64,000 nucleotides of DNA from Bactericera cockerelli (GCA_024516035.1 CM044958.1:29481755-29545754); one strand, 5' to 3'. Numbered from the stretch's first letter, positions 13,779 to 25,625 are shown. The notes: generated by a model from the letters alone, not told the origin. Numbers and translations are program-made.

Positions 13779-14669
13779 AATCTAGACAGTGCCGGATTAA
13801 GGCTGCGCGGGGCCCTTGGCATTTTCGAGGCGCGGGGCCCCAAAATTGTACTGAGTTTTTTCTAAAATACTATTTTTAGAACCTTGAAATCGAAGCCATG
13901 TGTCCTGGGCACCAATCCATCAAACACCTCGGCCGAGGTGTGAAGAACGCCTATACAAAGAAAGAGACAGCCCGGCAGAGTGTAAGGTTACGGAAAACAT
14001 AGTTCCCATGCATTTCATGTACTTTCAGCCAGCGAAAAGTGCAACATGAATTTCAAAAATCGCGATTTTTATTGCAGAAATGGGCTCTACGTTGAAAAAT
14101 AAGTTGATTTGACTCTTTGTTTGACTTCCTAGGCCACCGGGAACCCTATTTTCGAGACCCCCCAACAATCGTGAAAGACATGAAAAGATTCATAATTTTG
14201 TTTTTTTTTTTTTTTTTCTGTTTTTTTTCATACGGATCCTTTGAGACCCGACTTCGTGTCTTTAACTTGGCATTGAAGATTAAGTGAGGTGTCTAAAGTG
14301 ATCAAGATATAATGGAGATGAGCCCGGACCAAAAAAAAATTCTAAATTATAAGCGGGCGGCCCATTTGGGCGGCCTCGGGTTTTGGGAGCCCAAATCGGG
14401 AATTGAAGGATAATACTAATCTTAAGTGGTATCAAATGAAAGATCTTGATGAGCAGATACCAAATTTATTGATTTTATTCCTTCATCCGGTCCACTGGGT
14501 GGCACCTGGTGGCCTTTTCATTTTCTTTGGCGGGTAGGTACCTTGGAATCCTTCCTTAGCTTAGTGGTCAGATCTTGGCCAGTATGTATTTTTCGAGATG
14601 ACCTCGCTCTCTCTCTGCAAAATTTTAATGTTTAATTTTCCAAGTATTAATTTAGTTCATTTTCCGTCC

Positions 14670-14790
14670 GTTTCTTTAGAAGATAACTTTGTCTATTGGT
14701 AGCATGATCGACCTGCCACCCAGTCAGCATGGGTTCGAATCCTGGCGGGGACGAAATTTTTTAGCTCTATATTTTCAATTTGGGCTTAAC
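14670..14790 (+). mobile_element. tRNA-like SINE head fragment
   Basis: Contains gtctattggtagcatgatcg and gggttcgaatcc (B box), followed by gcggggacgaaattttttag. Nested in the hAT-like element. Confidence 0.5.
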
Positions 14791-14989
14791 GTTGTTTTAT
14801 TCTTCCGATCTTTATATTTGATCTTCATGACGACCCTATTACCCTCGCGAGGAAAACTTTGGTAGTTGCAGAATTGGGCAATGACCTGTGGCGGCATTAC
14901 GAGATTGATTTTGGACAATCATGGTTGGATGGAGATAAAATATGATGAATTATCTCTCATAATGTCGATGCTACTCACTAAAAGTTGTG

Positions 14990-15235
14990 ACAAAGTAGTG
15001 ACTTTGACCAAGTGGGTAGCATACTAGGCTTGCACGCACGATGACTTGGGTTCGATCTTCTTCAGGGAAGTTTTTTTTCTCTGTCCATTATGTCCGGGGT
15101 ACACTCATACCTCGTGAGGTATTGATAAGGGACGTCACCACCGAGTTCTCTCCCGCTCATGGTTTTATCAACACCAAATTGTCTCCCGTCGCGTCGGTTG
15201 CATTTTTACCTGATTTTATACCTACATAGTTTAGG
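14990..15235 (+). mobile_element. tRNA-derived SINE (family 1), diverged
   Basis: tttgaccaagtgggtagc, gggttcgatctt and the body ggggtacactcatacctcgt. Nested in the 4.5-kb hAT-like element. Confidence 0.6.
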
Positions 15236-15269
15236 CCTAGCATAAAAATTATAATCGAAACACCTAGGA

Positions 15270-15485
15270 ATCATTGATATAGACCTGAGGCATGACCTTC
15301 TATGTATTTTTCCTAACCCTATGATAAACCCAAGGCATGGCCTATATATTTACCTAACCCTACTATAAAGCCGAGGCATTGCCTTCTATGTATTATCCCT
15401 AACCCTACTATATTCCTGAGGCATGGCCTTCTATGTATTTTACCTAACTCTACTATACACTGAAGGCATTGCCTTTCATTAGTTA
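15270..15485. repeat. 45-bp minisatellite, locus A (about 4 units)
   Basis: Unit gaggcatggccttctatgta followed by ttttacctaaccctactata and a short linker. Lies inside the 4.5-kb hAT-like element, next to a SINE. Confidence 0.85.
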
Positions 15486-15832
15486 GAGATTTAAAAGATT
15501 TCCTTATAAAAGGCCGATTCTTATATAAAAATGATAATTTTATAGTTTTCATTTTCTTAAATACCTAATGTAAAAAAGCATGGTCTTATTTCCGGGAGAG
15601 ATACTCGTGGTGACCCCTGCAATAAGCCGGAGAGAATTCGGGTAAGAAAAGGTCAAAGGGAGAGAACTCATTACCTCACCTTGATAAGGTGATTACAAAT
15701 TAATTTCTTTGGCATTTGTAAATCCAGGTGTTTTAGTGTCCCTCATAGGAGGCTCCGAGGGCTATTTAGCATTGAAAGATAAACCTAATCATGTTGAGTA
15801 TAGAATCAAAAGGTCTTGCATTGCAAATTTAT

Positions 15833-16236
15833 ACAGGGTGTTTCAGAAAAGTGTGCATTAATTTTAACCACGTATTTTATGTACCATTTTAGGGGGGGTC
15901 AACTCTATAACAAAATGGGCGAAAGTGCTTCATAAGGGAGATACACATCTCTAAAGGTTCTTTAAAAAAATCTTAGATTTTGAATTACGCCTTACCTGTT
16001 AGAGTTATTGAAACGCGGAAAAAAATTGACTCCCAATACAAGATGACGCCGTTATTTTGATGTGAGAATTGAGGTCATTGCACTTTCAGGGACGGCCACA
16101 GGGGGGTTAACTGAAAGAAAATAGGCCATCCCTTATGAAGCACTTTCGCCCATTTTGTTATAGAGTTGACCCCCCCTAAAATGGTACATAAAATACGTGG
16201 TTAAAATTAATGCACACTTTTCTGAAACACCCTGTA
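15833..16236. mobile_element. 404-bp MITE with ~105-bp inverted termini, TA-flanked
   Basis: Starts acagggtgtttcagaaaagt and ends in its reverse complement; the arms match for about 105 bp, including the run of seven Gs/Cs. TATA flanks both sides. The terminus is shared with the element in Raf intron 3 (cagggtgt). Confidence 0.82.
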
Positions 16237-16442
16237 TATTATTTATTCACTTTAGGGACTCAGGGGGCCAAATCTGTGATCCAAATACATATTGACCTTA
16301 GAACAATTAAATACGTACTGCTAAAACTATATCTTAAAAAAAAGACAACATGGTACATTCACATTTTCCCAGCTTATTTACTTTTATTATTCATAATGTT
16401 TCAGTAGTGAATGAACCTATATTTTCGTACAAAAAGAACTGA

Positions 16443-16987
16443 TATCCCCCCAAAAACACCACTTCGTGGTTAAAAAAAGAAGAACGCCTCACTCAAAAGA
16501 ATGATTATAATTAGCTAAAAATAAATGATATCAAATTGAGAACACCTTACCATCTTTCTTTCTATATCTCTGCACTCCTCTCTGAATTTATTCCTCTTAT
16601 GTTTATCTTTCTTTATCCTTTCTAGGGGTCATCCCAAACTTGATTTCTCTTTAAATTTACTTGTTGCACGGCAATAAAAAATGGCGGTCGCGGTGTAATT
16701 TTCTCGATTCAAATCAAATAAGTTCAGAAAAATCATACTCCGACCGCCATTTTTTATTGCCGTGCAACAAGTAAATTTAAAGAGAAATCAAGTTTGGGAT
16801 GACCCCTAGAAAGGATAAAGAAAGATAAACATAAGAGGAATAAATTCAGAGAGGAGTGCAGAGATATAGAAAGAAAGATGGTAAGGTGTTCTCAATTTGA
16901 TATCATTTATTTTTAGCTAATTATAATCATTCTTTTGAGTGAGGCGTTCTTCTTTTTTTAACCACGAAGTGGTGTTTTTGGGGGATA
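16443..16987. repeat. Near-perfect 248-bp-arm palindrome with 50-bp spacer
   Basis: The left arm 16443-16690 and right arm 16741-16987 are reverse complements with a single C-run length difference (six against five). The spacer is 16691-16740. No direct duplication is evident around it. It could be a foldback MITE or the result of an inverted duplication. Confidence 0.9.
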
Positions 16988-17306
16988 ATAGTATCCAAAA
17001 CGACGTTTATAACACCGAAGGCAACATTTTTTCCGAAGATCATCGATTCAAGAAGATCATCGATTACAATGGAGATTTTATTGCTAGTATGGAATGCTAT
17101 TTTTTTTTAAAAGGTCACTCGCCAAAATAATACCAACCTATCAAAAGGCACTTCGAAAATGCCAAAGATTTTTTTTCTTTTAAAACAATCCAAAACATCA
17201 ATGTAAGTAAATTTGACGACGCCGCAGGCGAAATTTTTGAAAAGTTATGTGGTAAAGTACTCGGAAAATATATACAAAAAGATATCTCGAAAGAAAAAAA
17301 ACATTA
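16939..17306 (+). pseudogene. Unidentified ORF with one in-frame stop, next to the palindrome
   Basis: The frame begins inside the right palindrome arm and continues for about 120 codons, interrupted by one TAA at about 17128 (SPK*YQPIKRHF). It ends KEKKH and stop. Composition looks protein-like (IDYNGDFIASMECYFF; KFDDAAGEIFEKLCGKVLGKY) with mixed charged and aromatic residues. I do not recognise it. It lies inside the hAT-like element and could be a captured gene or a fragment of a larger mobile element or virus. Confidence 0.4.
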
Positions 17307-17554
17307 AAAACGTCGCAGGCGATCACTGAGCACTCAGGAGAAACTTTATGGGTTTAATGGCAGAGATTACCTAAGGCAATAATCACGTCCTTTGTCAACA
17401 TTATTCTTTTCAAATACGAGTAATTATATTATATTTATATGTATGTATTGTTTTATTTGTGGTGAAGCACAAGGCCTCTTCACAATTTTTGTGGGTAGCG
17501 CAGCATTACTAAGAGCCTCCTTTACATTTCGAATTATTCTATGACATTTATTTC

Positions 17555-17745
17555 TTTTTACTCTGGTAATGCCGCCACTGGTCGTTACTCATACAAGTAA
17601 CTACTCATTTTTCCTCACGAGGTATGAGTGTACCCCGAACATCCAAGTACAGAGCACAAAAATTCCTGCCCTGCTGGGGATCGAACCCAGGTCACCGTGC
17701 GTGCAATGCCTAGCGCGCTAACTCACTCTGCCACGGTGACTATAT
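17555..17745 (-). mobile_element. tRNA-derived SINE (family 1)
   Basis: On the minus strand: gtcaccgtggcagagtgagt, gggttcgatcccc, cttggatgttcggggtacac and cctcgtgaggaaaaatgag. Good head and body match to the copy at 49985-50240. Confidence 0.72.
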
Positions 17746-19224
17746 TATATGTATATATTATATAAAGAGTTGCAGGCAATAGCTTTAGAGATCTACCTAT
17801 TTTCATATAAGTGGTCGGTTTTAAGGTGGGCCCCGTGGTTTTTCTTTTAATATTTTGCTAAACTGGCTGTGATTTTATTTCATATTAAAATCCAGAAAAA
17901 CCGACTTAAAGGTCATTCAAAAACACAAATTACAAGTTTGTGTAAGCTGCCCGAAACGCGGGGTCCCCAAAACCGCGGGAAATTTGGCATCTACCAAATC
18001 CGCCATTGAGGTAGGTAATCCGCTAGTGTCCATGTGGTTGATCATTGTTGATTCGAGGAGTAGACAGTAATAGGGGGCCCCGCGCATTTCTGTCAATTTA
18101 TGTACTTTGCTGTGAGTGTGTTCTTTCCCCTTTTATTTCTTTTTCTCCTTACTCATTATCCAAAAACACCTAGTCTAAGCTTTTAAAAAACTCATAATAC
18201 CTACTGCAAGCTTTTTCAAAATCTCATAATATCTAGTGTAAGCTGCTCAAGCGCGGGGCCCCCTAAAGCGCGGGGCCCTTGGCATCTGCCAAATCCGCCA
18301 TATGGGTAATCCGGCACTGAATCTAGAATGTAGGAAAAACGTTATTCTAACGTATAAAATAAATTTTAACTGAATCAGGTAAAAGTTTTTGGTGATACAA
18401 GTAATTTACAACAACAAAAAATGTCAGAGTATAATGATGACGGAAAATCGATAAAAAATTATTGCCAAGTATACAATGTGAACAATTCACGAGGAAGTAT
18501 TTTGTCCATGTCCATAATAGGTAGTGTATTTTTTAACTTTTTTAAAAAATGTGAAAACTTCCATCATTTTTCCCACGACTACCAAGTTCCAATTTCGTCG
18601 GGAAGTGTCCACAAATTTGGCCAGATACCATGTACCTCAATATAACAGTCTTGTTCATATCTGTCTTTCTCTTACTGTCCAGTTTGTGTCACCAAGGGTT
18701 AAACTGAAGCAACTGAAACTTTAATCGTGGAAACCAAAAGCTTTTACTATATCTACCTATCATTCAATCGATTTTATTAATGAGTTAATGTCTTTTCGAT
18801 ATTGTATGGAGTTATGGACTATACAAGAGTGAGTTACATTATTTTATTAATGTAGAAGTCATAAAATATTATGTAAGAATCAGTCATTTGTGTCGATCAT
18901 TCTTCATTGCTGGTAGGTCTGTAGGTAGGTACTTGTTTTATAGACTCGCTCTTAATTATTGGAGAATAATAATTAAATATCGATCTCAACTTTATGACTC
19001 AGAAGGCATTATATAATTACTTTAAGAGACAATAAAATGAACGAGTTTATCCTTGGTCTTTATAATCATTTTAAGGAGACTCAAAAAGATTTTCAAAGTA
19101 CAGTTAATGTATAGAACAATTTAAATCAATTGGTATTTTCCAAATTTTTTGGTGAAATTATTTATATTAATATCAAATCGATATCATAAGAATTAAGTTT
19201 CGTTTGAGATGATAAAAGAATAAT

Positions 19225-19400
19225 AATAATATCGCTTTATTTATACTGCTTGATTAGGACTATTAAGTCTCATTATTCGAGCAGTTAGCCCAAAACGTAT
19301 TATTATGTGGTAAAAATCCCAAATGGGAGGATAACCCGCGACCTCTGGAATCTCTGGATTCACACAGTGCCGCCTTTACCACTGAGCTACCGGGACAGAA
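19225..19400 (-). mobile_element. tRNA-derived SINE (family 4)
   Basis: On the minus strand: ctgtcccggtagctcagtgg, ggtcgcgggttatcctccc, then a body containing cgttttgggctaactgctcg and a (tat)n-type tail. Confidence 0.6.
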
Positions 19401-20054
19401 TAGAAATAAGAACAGTTTAAAAATTCAGGTAGGACTTCATAAAGTTAAGATAAGAAAAGTCTAGTCTTCTGGTGACCAACCTCAAGTGGGGACATTGTTG
19501 TTACATTAGGACAAAGAAACAGTTCCTACTACTTGCCACGGTGATTTTGAGTCAAGGCATAAGGCAGGCAGATTCTACATAGAAGAGTTTGTGAATTCCA
19601 GCTAAACCTAATCAATAAAATTCATTAAGGAATTGATTTGTATCCATAACTAGAACCACTACAGACTGATTTGTACATATTATAGTGTGAGGGTAACAAG
19701 AAGTGTAGCAGAAGATTTTAGGCATTCCAAAGATTGCTGCGGAGCGTCACTTGCAAAATGTGCTTATTGATCCTGACTAGTAATAAAAATAATTATCACT
19801 GCACCTATATAATGGCTTAGTTGCATGTGTAGGAGCTGCTCACTAGAAATCCACAGTAGCCATTTAGAACCACCAACCGGAGAACAACTCACAATGTTTT
19901 ATTGGTGGCATAAATCAAAATTTTATTTATAGAAATTCATTTTTTTATTATTTTTTTCTCATACTTTGGTCAGGAAGAAAAAGTTGAAAAGCAACAGCAA
20001 TAAAATGTTATTTGCATAATAAGTAAAACATCAGGTCGGCGATTTAGCGGCGGC

Positions 20055-20444
20055 TTGTGGCTAGTAACCTGTAGATTCTGATCCTTGTGGCTAGTAACCT
20101 GTAGATTCTGATCCTTGTGGCTAGTAACCTGTAGATTCTGATCCTTGTGGTTAGTAACCTGTAGATTCTGATCCTTGTGGCTAGTAACCTGTAGATTCTG
20201 ATCCTTGTGGCTAGTAACCTGTAGATTCTGATCCTTGTGGCTAGTAACCTGTAGATTCTGATCCTTGTGGCTAGTAACCTGTAGATTCTGAGCCTTGTGG
20301 CTAGGAACCTATAGATTCTGAGCCTTGTGGCTAGTAACCTGTAGATTCTGAGCCTTGTGGCTAGTAACCTGTAGATTCTGAGCTTTGTGGCTAGTAACCT
20401 GTAGATTCTGAGCCTTGTGGCTAGTAACCTGTAGATTCTGAGCC
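20055..20444. repeat. 30-bp minisatellite, 13 units
   Basis: Unit ttgtggctagtaacctgtag plus attctgatcc, 13 uninterrupted copies. The first units end in 'gatcc' and the last five or so in 'gagcc', showing two homogenised blocks. The open frames it creates (SHKAQNLQVT repeated) are a by-product of a length divisible by three. Confidence 0.93.
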
Positions 20445-21889
20445 TTATGGCAGCCTCCTAAATCCTTTGTAAGTGTTTTTCCTACTATCAAAGCCGTCTA
20501 TTACAAGTCAATTCTCTTGCTTGAACAGTTCAAGCTAGGAATCTGAAATTGATGTTTAGGACCGTTAATGAGACATTGCGAAACATACCTTTGTTTTGTC
20601 AAAAGATTATTTCAAGGGTTACTGGATATCTAACATTGCGTCATTTAAAAAACTGTCACCCACTGCGATTTTAAATGGTCATTAAGAACGATTAGATTGT
20701 TTTTTTTTTTTTGGAATATTTACAATGAGACTTTGAAAAAAATTGGCGCTATTTAAGCGTTTTTTGTTTTATTTTTAACTTAACTTTTCAAAAATGTCTC
20801 CTAAGGCTCTATCCAATGATTTTATTCTAATGGGATCACTTTTCTATACATTTTTTTCACTAGAACTTTCCAAGAAAGTTGCCTGGGTCGCTTTCAAAAG
20901 CTATAGGTACTACTTAGATAGATATGAGTGTATTTTAAATGTATGTATGAAGTAACCATGAGCAGGCAAACCATGAGACCAAGAAAATCGCCCAGTTGGG
21001 TTTAGGTGTACCGCCAGACACCAGAGACTTTGCACGCGATGTTGCATTGAGCATAAATCATAAAAATATTATCTACCCCATCCTCGCTCAGACCCAGTGC
21101 AAAGTGAATTCCGTATCACCCAAACTGCGGGACATGTGAATATATTATGAAGACATTGTACAGGTATTCACCATGGTAATAGTAAAATAACTATTACCAT
21201 TATGCATGTAAAGAACTTTAGCTGAGAAACTTCAAATTGAAAGTGAACCAACAAAGCTCTGAGAGGCCTTTAACTAAATATAAAGTCAGTCTAGGAGCAA
21301 GGACTCTGATTGTTAAGTCTCCTCTGTAAATAAATATCATTTAAAAATATATATATATATACAAAATCAAAATCAAGTAGATCTTCCTTATTTGTGATTT
21401 TGCAGACGTTTTTGATATTGTGTCAATAATTTCTAACATTAAAGTTTTAAATGTTTATCAAATCAATCTATTTTATAATGAAAAGTCTTGTGATGTTCAC
21501 ACCAGCTCATTTTGAATGCAAAGAACCAGTCAATGGGGGAAATAAAACATTCACACAGCTATATGGCATACACCTACACCACACCAGAAAGTTTGGAACA
21601 ACTCTTTATGATCTCTCTTGAATGATGTTTGTAATATGGTTTTATAATTTTCGTCTCTTGTTCCTCAGATCACGTGTTGGGCTTCCGGTCCTGGTGAAAC
21701 ATCTTGATCACAAATAGTAATCTCCGAGATTTTTCTCTGTTGGTATGTAAAGTTGTAAACAAATAGGTACTTAAGAACGTATGACTTGGGATGATCTTTG
21801 AGAAGAACCGTGTAGGGTGTAGGTACTATGTAGTGTTGTCTTGAAAAACAAACAATATTGGTGATGAGATTTACTTCCACGACTTATGC
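20445..21889. other. Intergenic; no gene seen
   Basis: Contains a LINE-type tail (ggagcaaggactctgattgt ... ctgtaaataaata) near 21290-21345 and an (at)n run at about 21345. No gene. Confidence 0.45.
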
Positions 21890-21997
21890 CGGGTCCACAA
21901 ACTTGGTATTGGTATTGGTAAAGGTAGGGCTATCGGCTACGAAAGCTCTTTGTCACTGCGACCTTAGATAGATCTTTTGTGACATGCCCATGTTATT

Positions 21998-24900
21998 CTA
22001 AAAGAGTTCTAAGCTTTTAATATAGCTTAGGATTCTTTTAGGACTGATTTCATTAACTTCTTTAGGTGTTAGAATCAACCTTGAGAAGTGTTTCAGTCGG
22101 GTGTGAGAGGCTGCTCCACATTCACAGAGAATGTGTTTTGCTGTCTCTGGGGCCTCTTCACAGAGACGGCACTTTGCGTCTTGAGCAATACCTATCTTGT
22201 TTAGATGGTAGTTGAGGCTACAATGGCCTGTTAGAAAGCCAGTAAGGATTCTTAATTCCTCTTTGCTCAGACAGAGCATTTCTTTTGCTCTTTTAGGCGA
22301 GTGAGTTATAAACATTTTCGCCTGTCTGTGACCGGGAATGTTGGTCCAATGATGGACCTTCATTTGGTTCTCCCATTGCCTGATTTCCATTTGGAGGTGG
22401 CTTTTTGAAACGCCACAAAATGGTTCAGGGCCAATAAAAGGTAATAAAGTACCTTTTTTGGCTAGTTCGTCGGCATTTTCATTGCCTACAATGCCTTCAT
22501 GGCCAGGAACCCATGTAATAGTTACATGATTATCCTTTGCTAGAAGCTTGAGTGTTTCCAGACATTCCCAAGTTAGCTTTGACTCAAAAGAGTAGGAGCT
22601 TAGAGCCTTGATAGCTGCTTGGCTGTCTGAAATGATATTGATGTGAGCACCCTTTTGACCTTTTTTAAGGTTCAACTGAGCGCAAAATAAGATGGCATAG
22701 ACTTCCCCTTGATAAACGGTGGGGAATTTTCCTAGAGCTTTTCGGGCCTTGCAGTTTGGCCCGTAGACTCCTATTCCAGTCTTTCCATTTAGTTTTGAGG
22801 CATCTGTGTACCAGTTTAATGATTTCTGGTGACTGAGACCTCTAATATCCCAGTTTTCACGATTTGGGATATTTATTTTGAACGGAAGTTCAAAGTTAAG
22901 TCTCATCGGCATTGAATCCGATAGAGATGTGGTCATTGGATCCCAGGGTATTTCGTTTAAAATACCTAGATGACCTACCAGATTACCTGGCTTTAGTTGT
23001 TTTGTCATACTTAGCCTGAGGGCATTGACCATTGCATCCTTTTTTATATGAAGATAAAGAGGGATGATGTCAAGCATAGCCTCCATGGCTGCAGTAGGAC
23101 AGGTGCTCATAGCACCGGTGATACCAAGACAGGCTAGCCGTTGAATCTTTTGGATCACGGTTTGGGCCGTCTTTTCTTTTGTTTTTGGCCACCAAACCAG
23201 TGAGGCATAGGTGACCATAGGTCTGATGATTGCCAAATAAGACCAATGGATCATATGTGGCTTGAGACCCCAAGTTCGTCCGAAAAGCCTGCGGCATGTG
23301 AACGTTGCCACTGTGGCTTTCTTAGAAATCTTTTCAAGATGTTTATTCCAATTCAGTCGGTGATCTAGGGTGACCCCTAAATATTTGACGTCCTTGGAAA
23401 GTGCAATTTTTGTACCGCCTAAGGTAGGAGCTTTAATATTAAGCTTCAGTTTCTTAGTAAACGGTACAATGGTTGTTTTGCTCGGGTTAATACTAAGCCC
23501 GTTAGCTTGACACCATCTGATTGTTTTATTTAAGGCAGATTGCATGAGGTCAGAGAGGACCTCTTCATGTTTGCCTCTGATGATAATTACTAGGTCATCT
23601 GCGTAGCCTATGGTTTCGTACCCATTTTCAGTGAGTAGATTAAGGAGATCGTCAACTACCATAGACCACAGAAGTGGGGACATTACTCCTCCTTGAGGAC
23701 ATCCTCTAGTGGCTTTAATAGTGACTTTTTCCTTACCTAGGCTAGCCGTTGTGAGACGGCTTTGTAGCATGGATGTTATCCAGCTTGCGATTTTAGGTTC
23801 GAGACCTTTGTTAATGGCAGCTCTTTGTATAGAATCATATGAGGTGTTATCAAAGGCACCCTCTATATCGATAAATGTTACTAGAGCTATTTCTTTGTCC
23901 ACCAGCGTCTTCTCTAGTATATGAACTAGAGTATGCAGAGCTGTCGTTGTGGATTTGCCTTTTTGATAGGCAAATTGGTATCTATGAAGCGGATGTCTTG
24001 AGGACAAAAAGCTTCTGATGTACAAGTCAAGTACTTTTTCCATGCTTTTCAGCAGGAAAGAGCTTAAGCTAATTGGTCTCCAAGATTTGGGTAGGTCACT
24101 AGGACGCTTTCCCGCCTTTGGAATAAAGACCACATTAACTTTTCTCCAGGATTTCGGTATATAACCGTGGGTGAAACTTTTGATAAAAATCCTGGTGAGA
24201 ATAGGTATGATAGCATCGATGCAATGATGCATCAGAGCGGGGAAAATACCATCTCCACCTGGAGATTTATAAGGTTTAAACGAGCAAACTGCCCACTTGA
24301 CCTTATTGATACAGAAAATTTTTCTTGCAAGGTTTTCTGTTCTATAGGTAGGCTGCATAAAATGAGACCTTTCCTGTAGTTCGAAAACGTGATTTGCAGG
24401 TAGAGTGACGGAGTCTGGGAAGTGAGTACTTAACAGTAACTCTAAAGTTTCCCGACTACTTTCTGTATATTTGCCGTCCTTGTTCAGGAGGAAACCAAGA
24501 CCATTAGAATGGTCTTTTGCAAGGACTTTTTGGAGGCGGGCTGTTGTAGGCTGACTATTTATGCCTTCGCAAAAGCTTCTCCAAGTCCTACGCTTAGATT
24601 TCCGGATTTCTGAGTTGTATTTGGTCAGGGCTTCTTTATATGGTTCCCAATCACCTGATTTTTTAGCTCTGTTAAAGAGCTTGCGAGAGAGCTTTTTTAA
24701 TCTATCTAACTCTTTGTTCCACCACGGCACTTTGCGAGTAGCAATTTTCCGTTTCAGTGGACATGAGCTTTCATAAGATGAAATTAAAGCAGCCCTAAGT
24801 TTTGAAGAGACGTCTTCTAAATCATCTATTGATTCGATATTAGAATTGAGTTCTTCAACCTTGGATTTTGCGAGGCTTTCATATAGCCTCCAATCTGTTA

Positions 24901-25621
24901 GTTTTGGAACTCTTGTCTCTTCGACAATGAATCCCTCTATTTCTAAGTTGAATCTAATCTGTCTGTGGTCAGACAGAGAAGGTTCAGAGGAAACATGCCA
25001 ATTTTTTATATTTGCGGCCAGGATTGAACTAGCTAAGGTTATATCCAACACCTCTTTTCTGGTTCGGGTCACAAAGGTGGGTTCTTTCCCTCTATTTATA
25101 ATGTCTAAATTAAAATTAAGCAAATATTCATAGAGAGACTTACCTCTTTTGTTGATGTCACTGCTGCCCCATACTATGTGGTGCGCATTTGCATCGCAGC
25201 CAATGATGAGATTCTTCTTTCTCAAAGTACAGTGCTGAATTAGTTGCTGCACTGATTCTGGAGGTGTTTGATCCAGGTCCCCAGGAAAGTAAGCAGATGC
25301 AAAAACAACCGCTTGAACTCCGCTGGCTGTTGGAATTTCAACCTCTATTGCAACTAAGTCACGAAGCGTGAAACGAGGAATTGGTGAAAAGTGCAGAGAA
25401 GACTTTATGAGCACTGCTGCTCTTGGGCTTTCGCAATCTTTGCAATACACTATTCTTCCCTCTTTGTTTGAGAGCCTCCTTATTTGGCCTCCATATATAT
25501 AAGGCTCTTGAATGAAAGCAATATGTGTTTTAGTACAGGTGAACGTTTTGTTGAGTATGTCGGAGGCCGCTTTACAATGATGGAGGTTCACCTGTACGAA
25601 GCCGATGTTGTGCTTCGTCAT
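21998..25621 (-). CDS. Non-LTR retrotransposon ORF2: endonuclease, reverse transcriptase, RNase H
   Basis: A single uninterrupted frame of 1207 residues. Residues 1-225 are an exonuclease-endonuclease-phosphatase endonuclease (IQEPY at 37-41, GCDANAHH near 141-148, SLSDHR at 215-220), which nicks target DNA. Residues about 440-760 are the reverse transcriptase (FIDIEGAFDN at 583-592; catalytic YADD at 673-676). Residues about 935-1060 are RNase H (TDAS with D940, E973, SDSQ with D999, and GNENADELA with D1051). A C-terminal zinc knuckle C-x2-C-x8-H-x2-C is at 1151-1166. All catalytic residues are present. RNase H after RT places it in the I/R1/LOA-type group rather than CR1 or Jockey; I cannot name the clade with certainty. 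It starts four bases after the ORF1 stop (TAAATAAATG), as in a reinitiation arrangement. Confidence 0.95.
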   Translation of the reverse strand: MTKHNIGFVQVNLHHCKAASDILNKTFTCTKTHIAFIQEPYIYGGQIRRLSNKEGRIVYCKDCESPRAAVLIKSSLHFSPIPRFTLRDLVAIEVEIPTASGVQAVVFASAYFPGDLDQTPPESVQQLIQHCTLRKKNLIIGCDANAHHIVWGSSDINKRGKSLYEYLLNFNLDIINRGKEPTFVTRTRKEVLDITLASSILAANIKNWHVSSEPSLSDHRQIRFNLEIEGFIVEETRVPKLTDWRLYESLAKSKVEELNSNIESIDDLEDVSSKLRAALISSYESSCPLKRKIATRKVPWWNKELDRLKKLSRKLFNRAKKSGDWEPYKEALTKYNSEIRKSKRRTWRSFCEGINSQPTTARLQKVLAKDHSNGLGFLLNKDGKYTESSRETLELLLSTHFPDSVTLPANHVFELQERSHFMQPTYRTENLARKIFCINKVKWAVCSFKPYKSPGGDGIFPALMHHCIDAIIPILTRIFIKSFTHGYIPKSWRKVNVVFIPKAGKRPSDLPKSWRPISLSSFLLKSMEKVLDLYIRSFLSSRHPLHRYQFAYQKGKSTTTALHTLVHILEKTLVDKEIALVTFIDIEGAFDNTSYDSIQRAAINKGLEPKIASWITSMLQSRLTTASLGKEKVTIKATRGCPQGGVMSPLLWSMVVDDLLNLLTENGYETIGYADDLVIIIRGKHEEVLSDLMQSALNKTIRWCQANGLSINPSKTTIVPFTKKLKLNIKAPTLGGTKIALSKDVKYLGVTLDHRLNWNKHLEKISKKATVATFTCRRLFGRTWGLKPHMIHWSYLAIIRPMVTYASLVWWPKTKEKTAQTVIQKIQRLACLGITGAMSTCPTAAMEAMLDIIPLYLHIKKDAMVNALRLSMTKQLKPGNLVGHLGILNEIPWDPMTTSLSDSMPMRLNFELPFKINIPNRENWDIRGLSHQKSLNWYTDASKLNGKTGIGVYGPNCKARKALGKFPTVYQGEVYAILFCAQLNLKKGQKGAHINIISDSQAAIKALSSYSFESKLTWECLETLKLLAKDNHVTITWVPGHEGIVGNENADELAKKGTLLPFIGPEPFCGVSKSHLQMEIRQWENQMKVHHWTNIPGHRQAKMFITHSPKRAKEMLCLSKEELRILTGFLTGHCSLNYHLNKIGIAQDAKCRLCEEAPETAKHILCECGAASHTRLKHFSRLILTPKEVNEISPKRILSYIKSLELF

Positions 25622-25625
25622 TTAT

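Larger units (their letters stand above)
13787..18319. mobile_element. 4.5-kb hAT-like element with 8-bp TSD, heavily nested
   Basis: The left end is CAGTGCCGGATTA and the right end TAATCCGGCACTG, with the direct repeat AATCTAGA on each side (13779-13786 and 18320-18327). An 8-bp duplication and CAGTG termini are hAT hallmarks. Subterminal gcgcggggcccttggcat motifs occur at both ends (near 13805-13845, 17950-18000 and 18250-18290). No transposase is recognisable; the interior is filled by SINEs, a minisatellite, a MITE and a palindrome. Confidence 0.85.

Noticed and set aside
20055..20491. Direct repeats resembling a CRISPR array or a repeat protein
   Set aside because: Units are contiguous with no spacers, the genome is eukaryotic, and the open frame is explained by a 30-bp unit.
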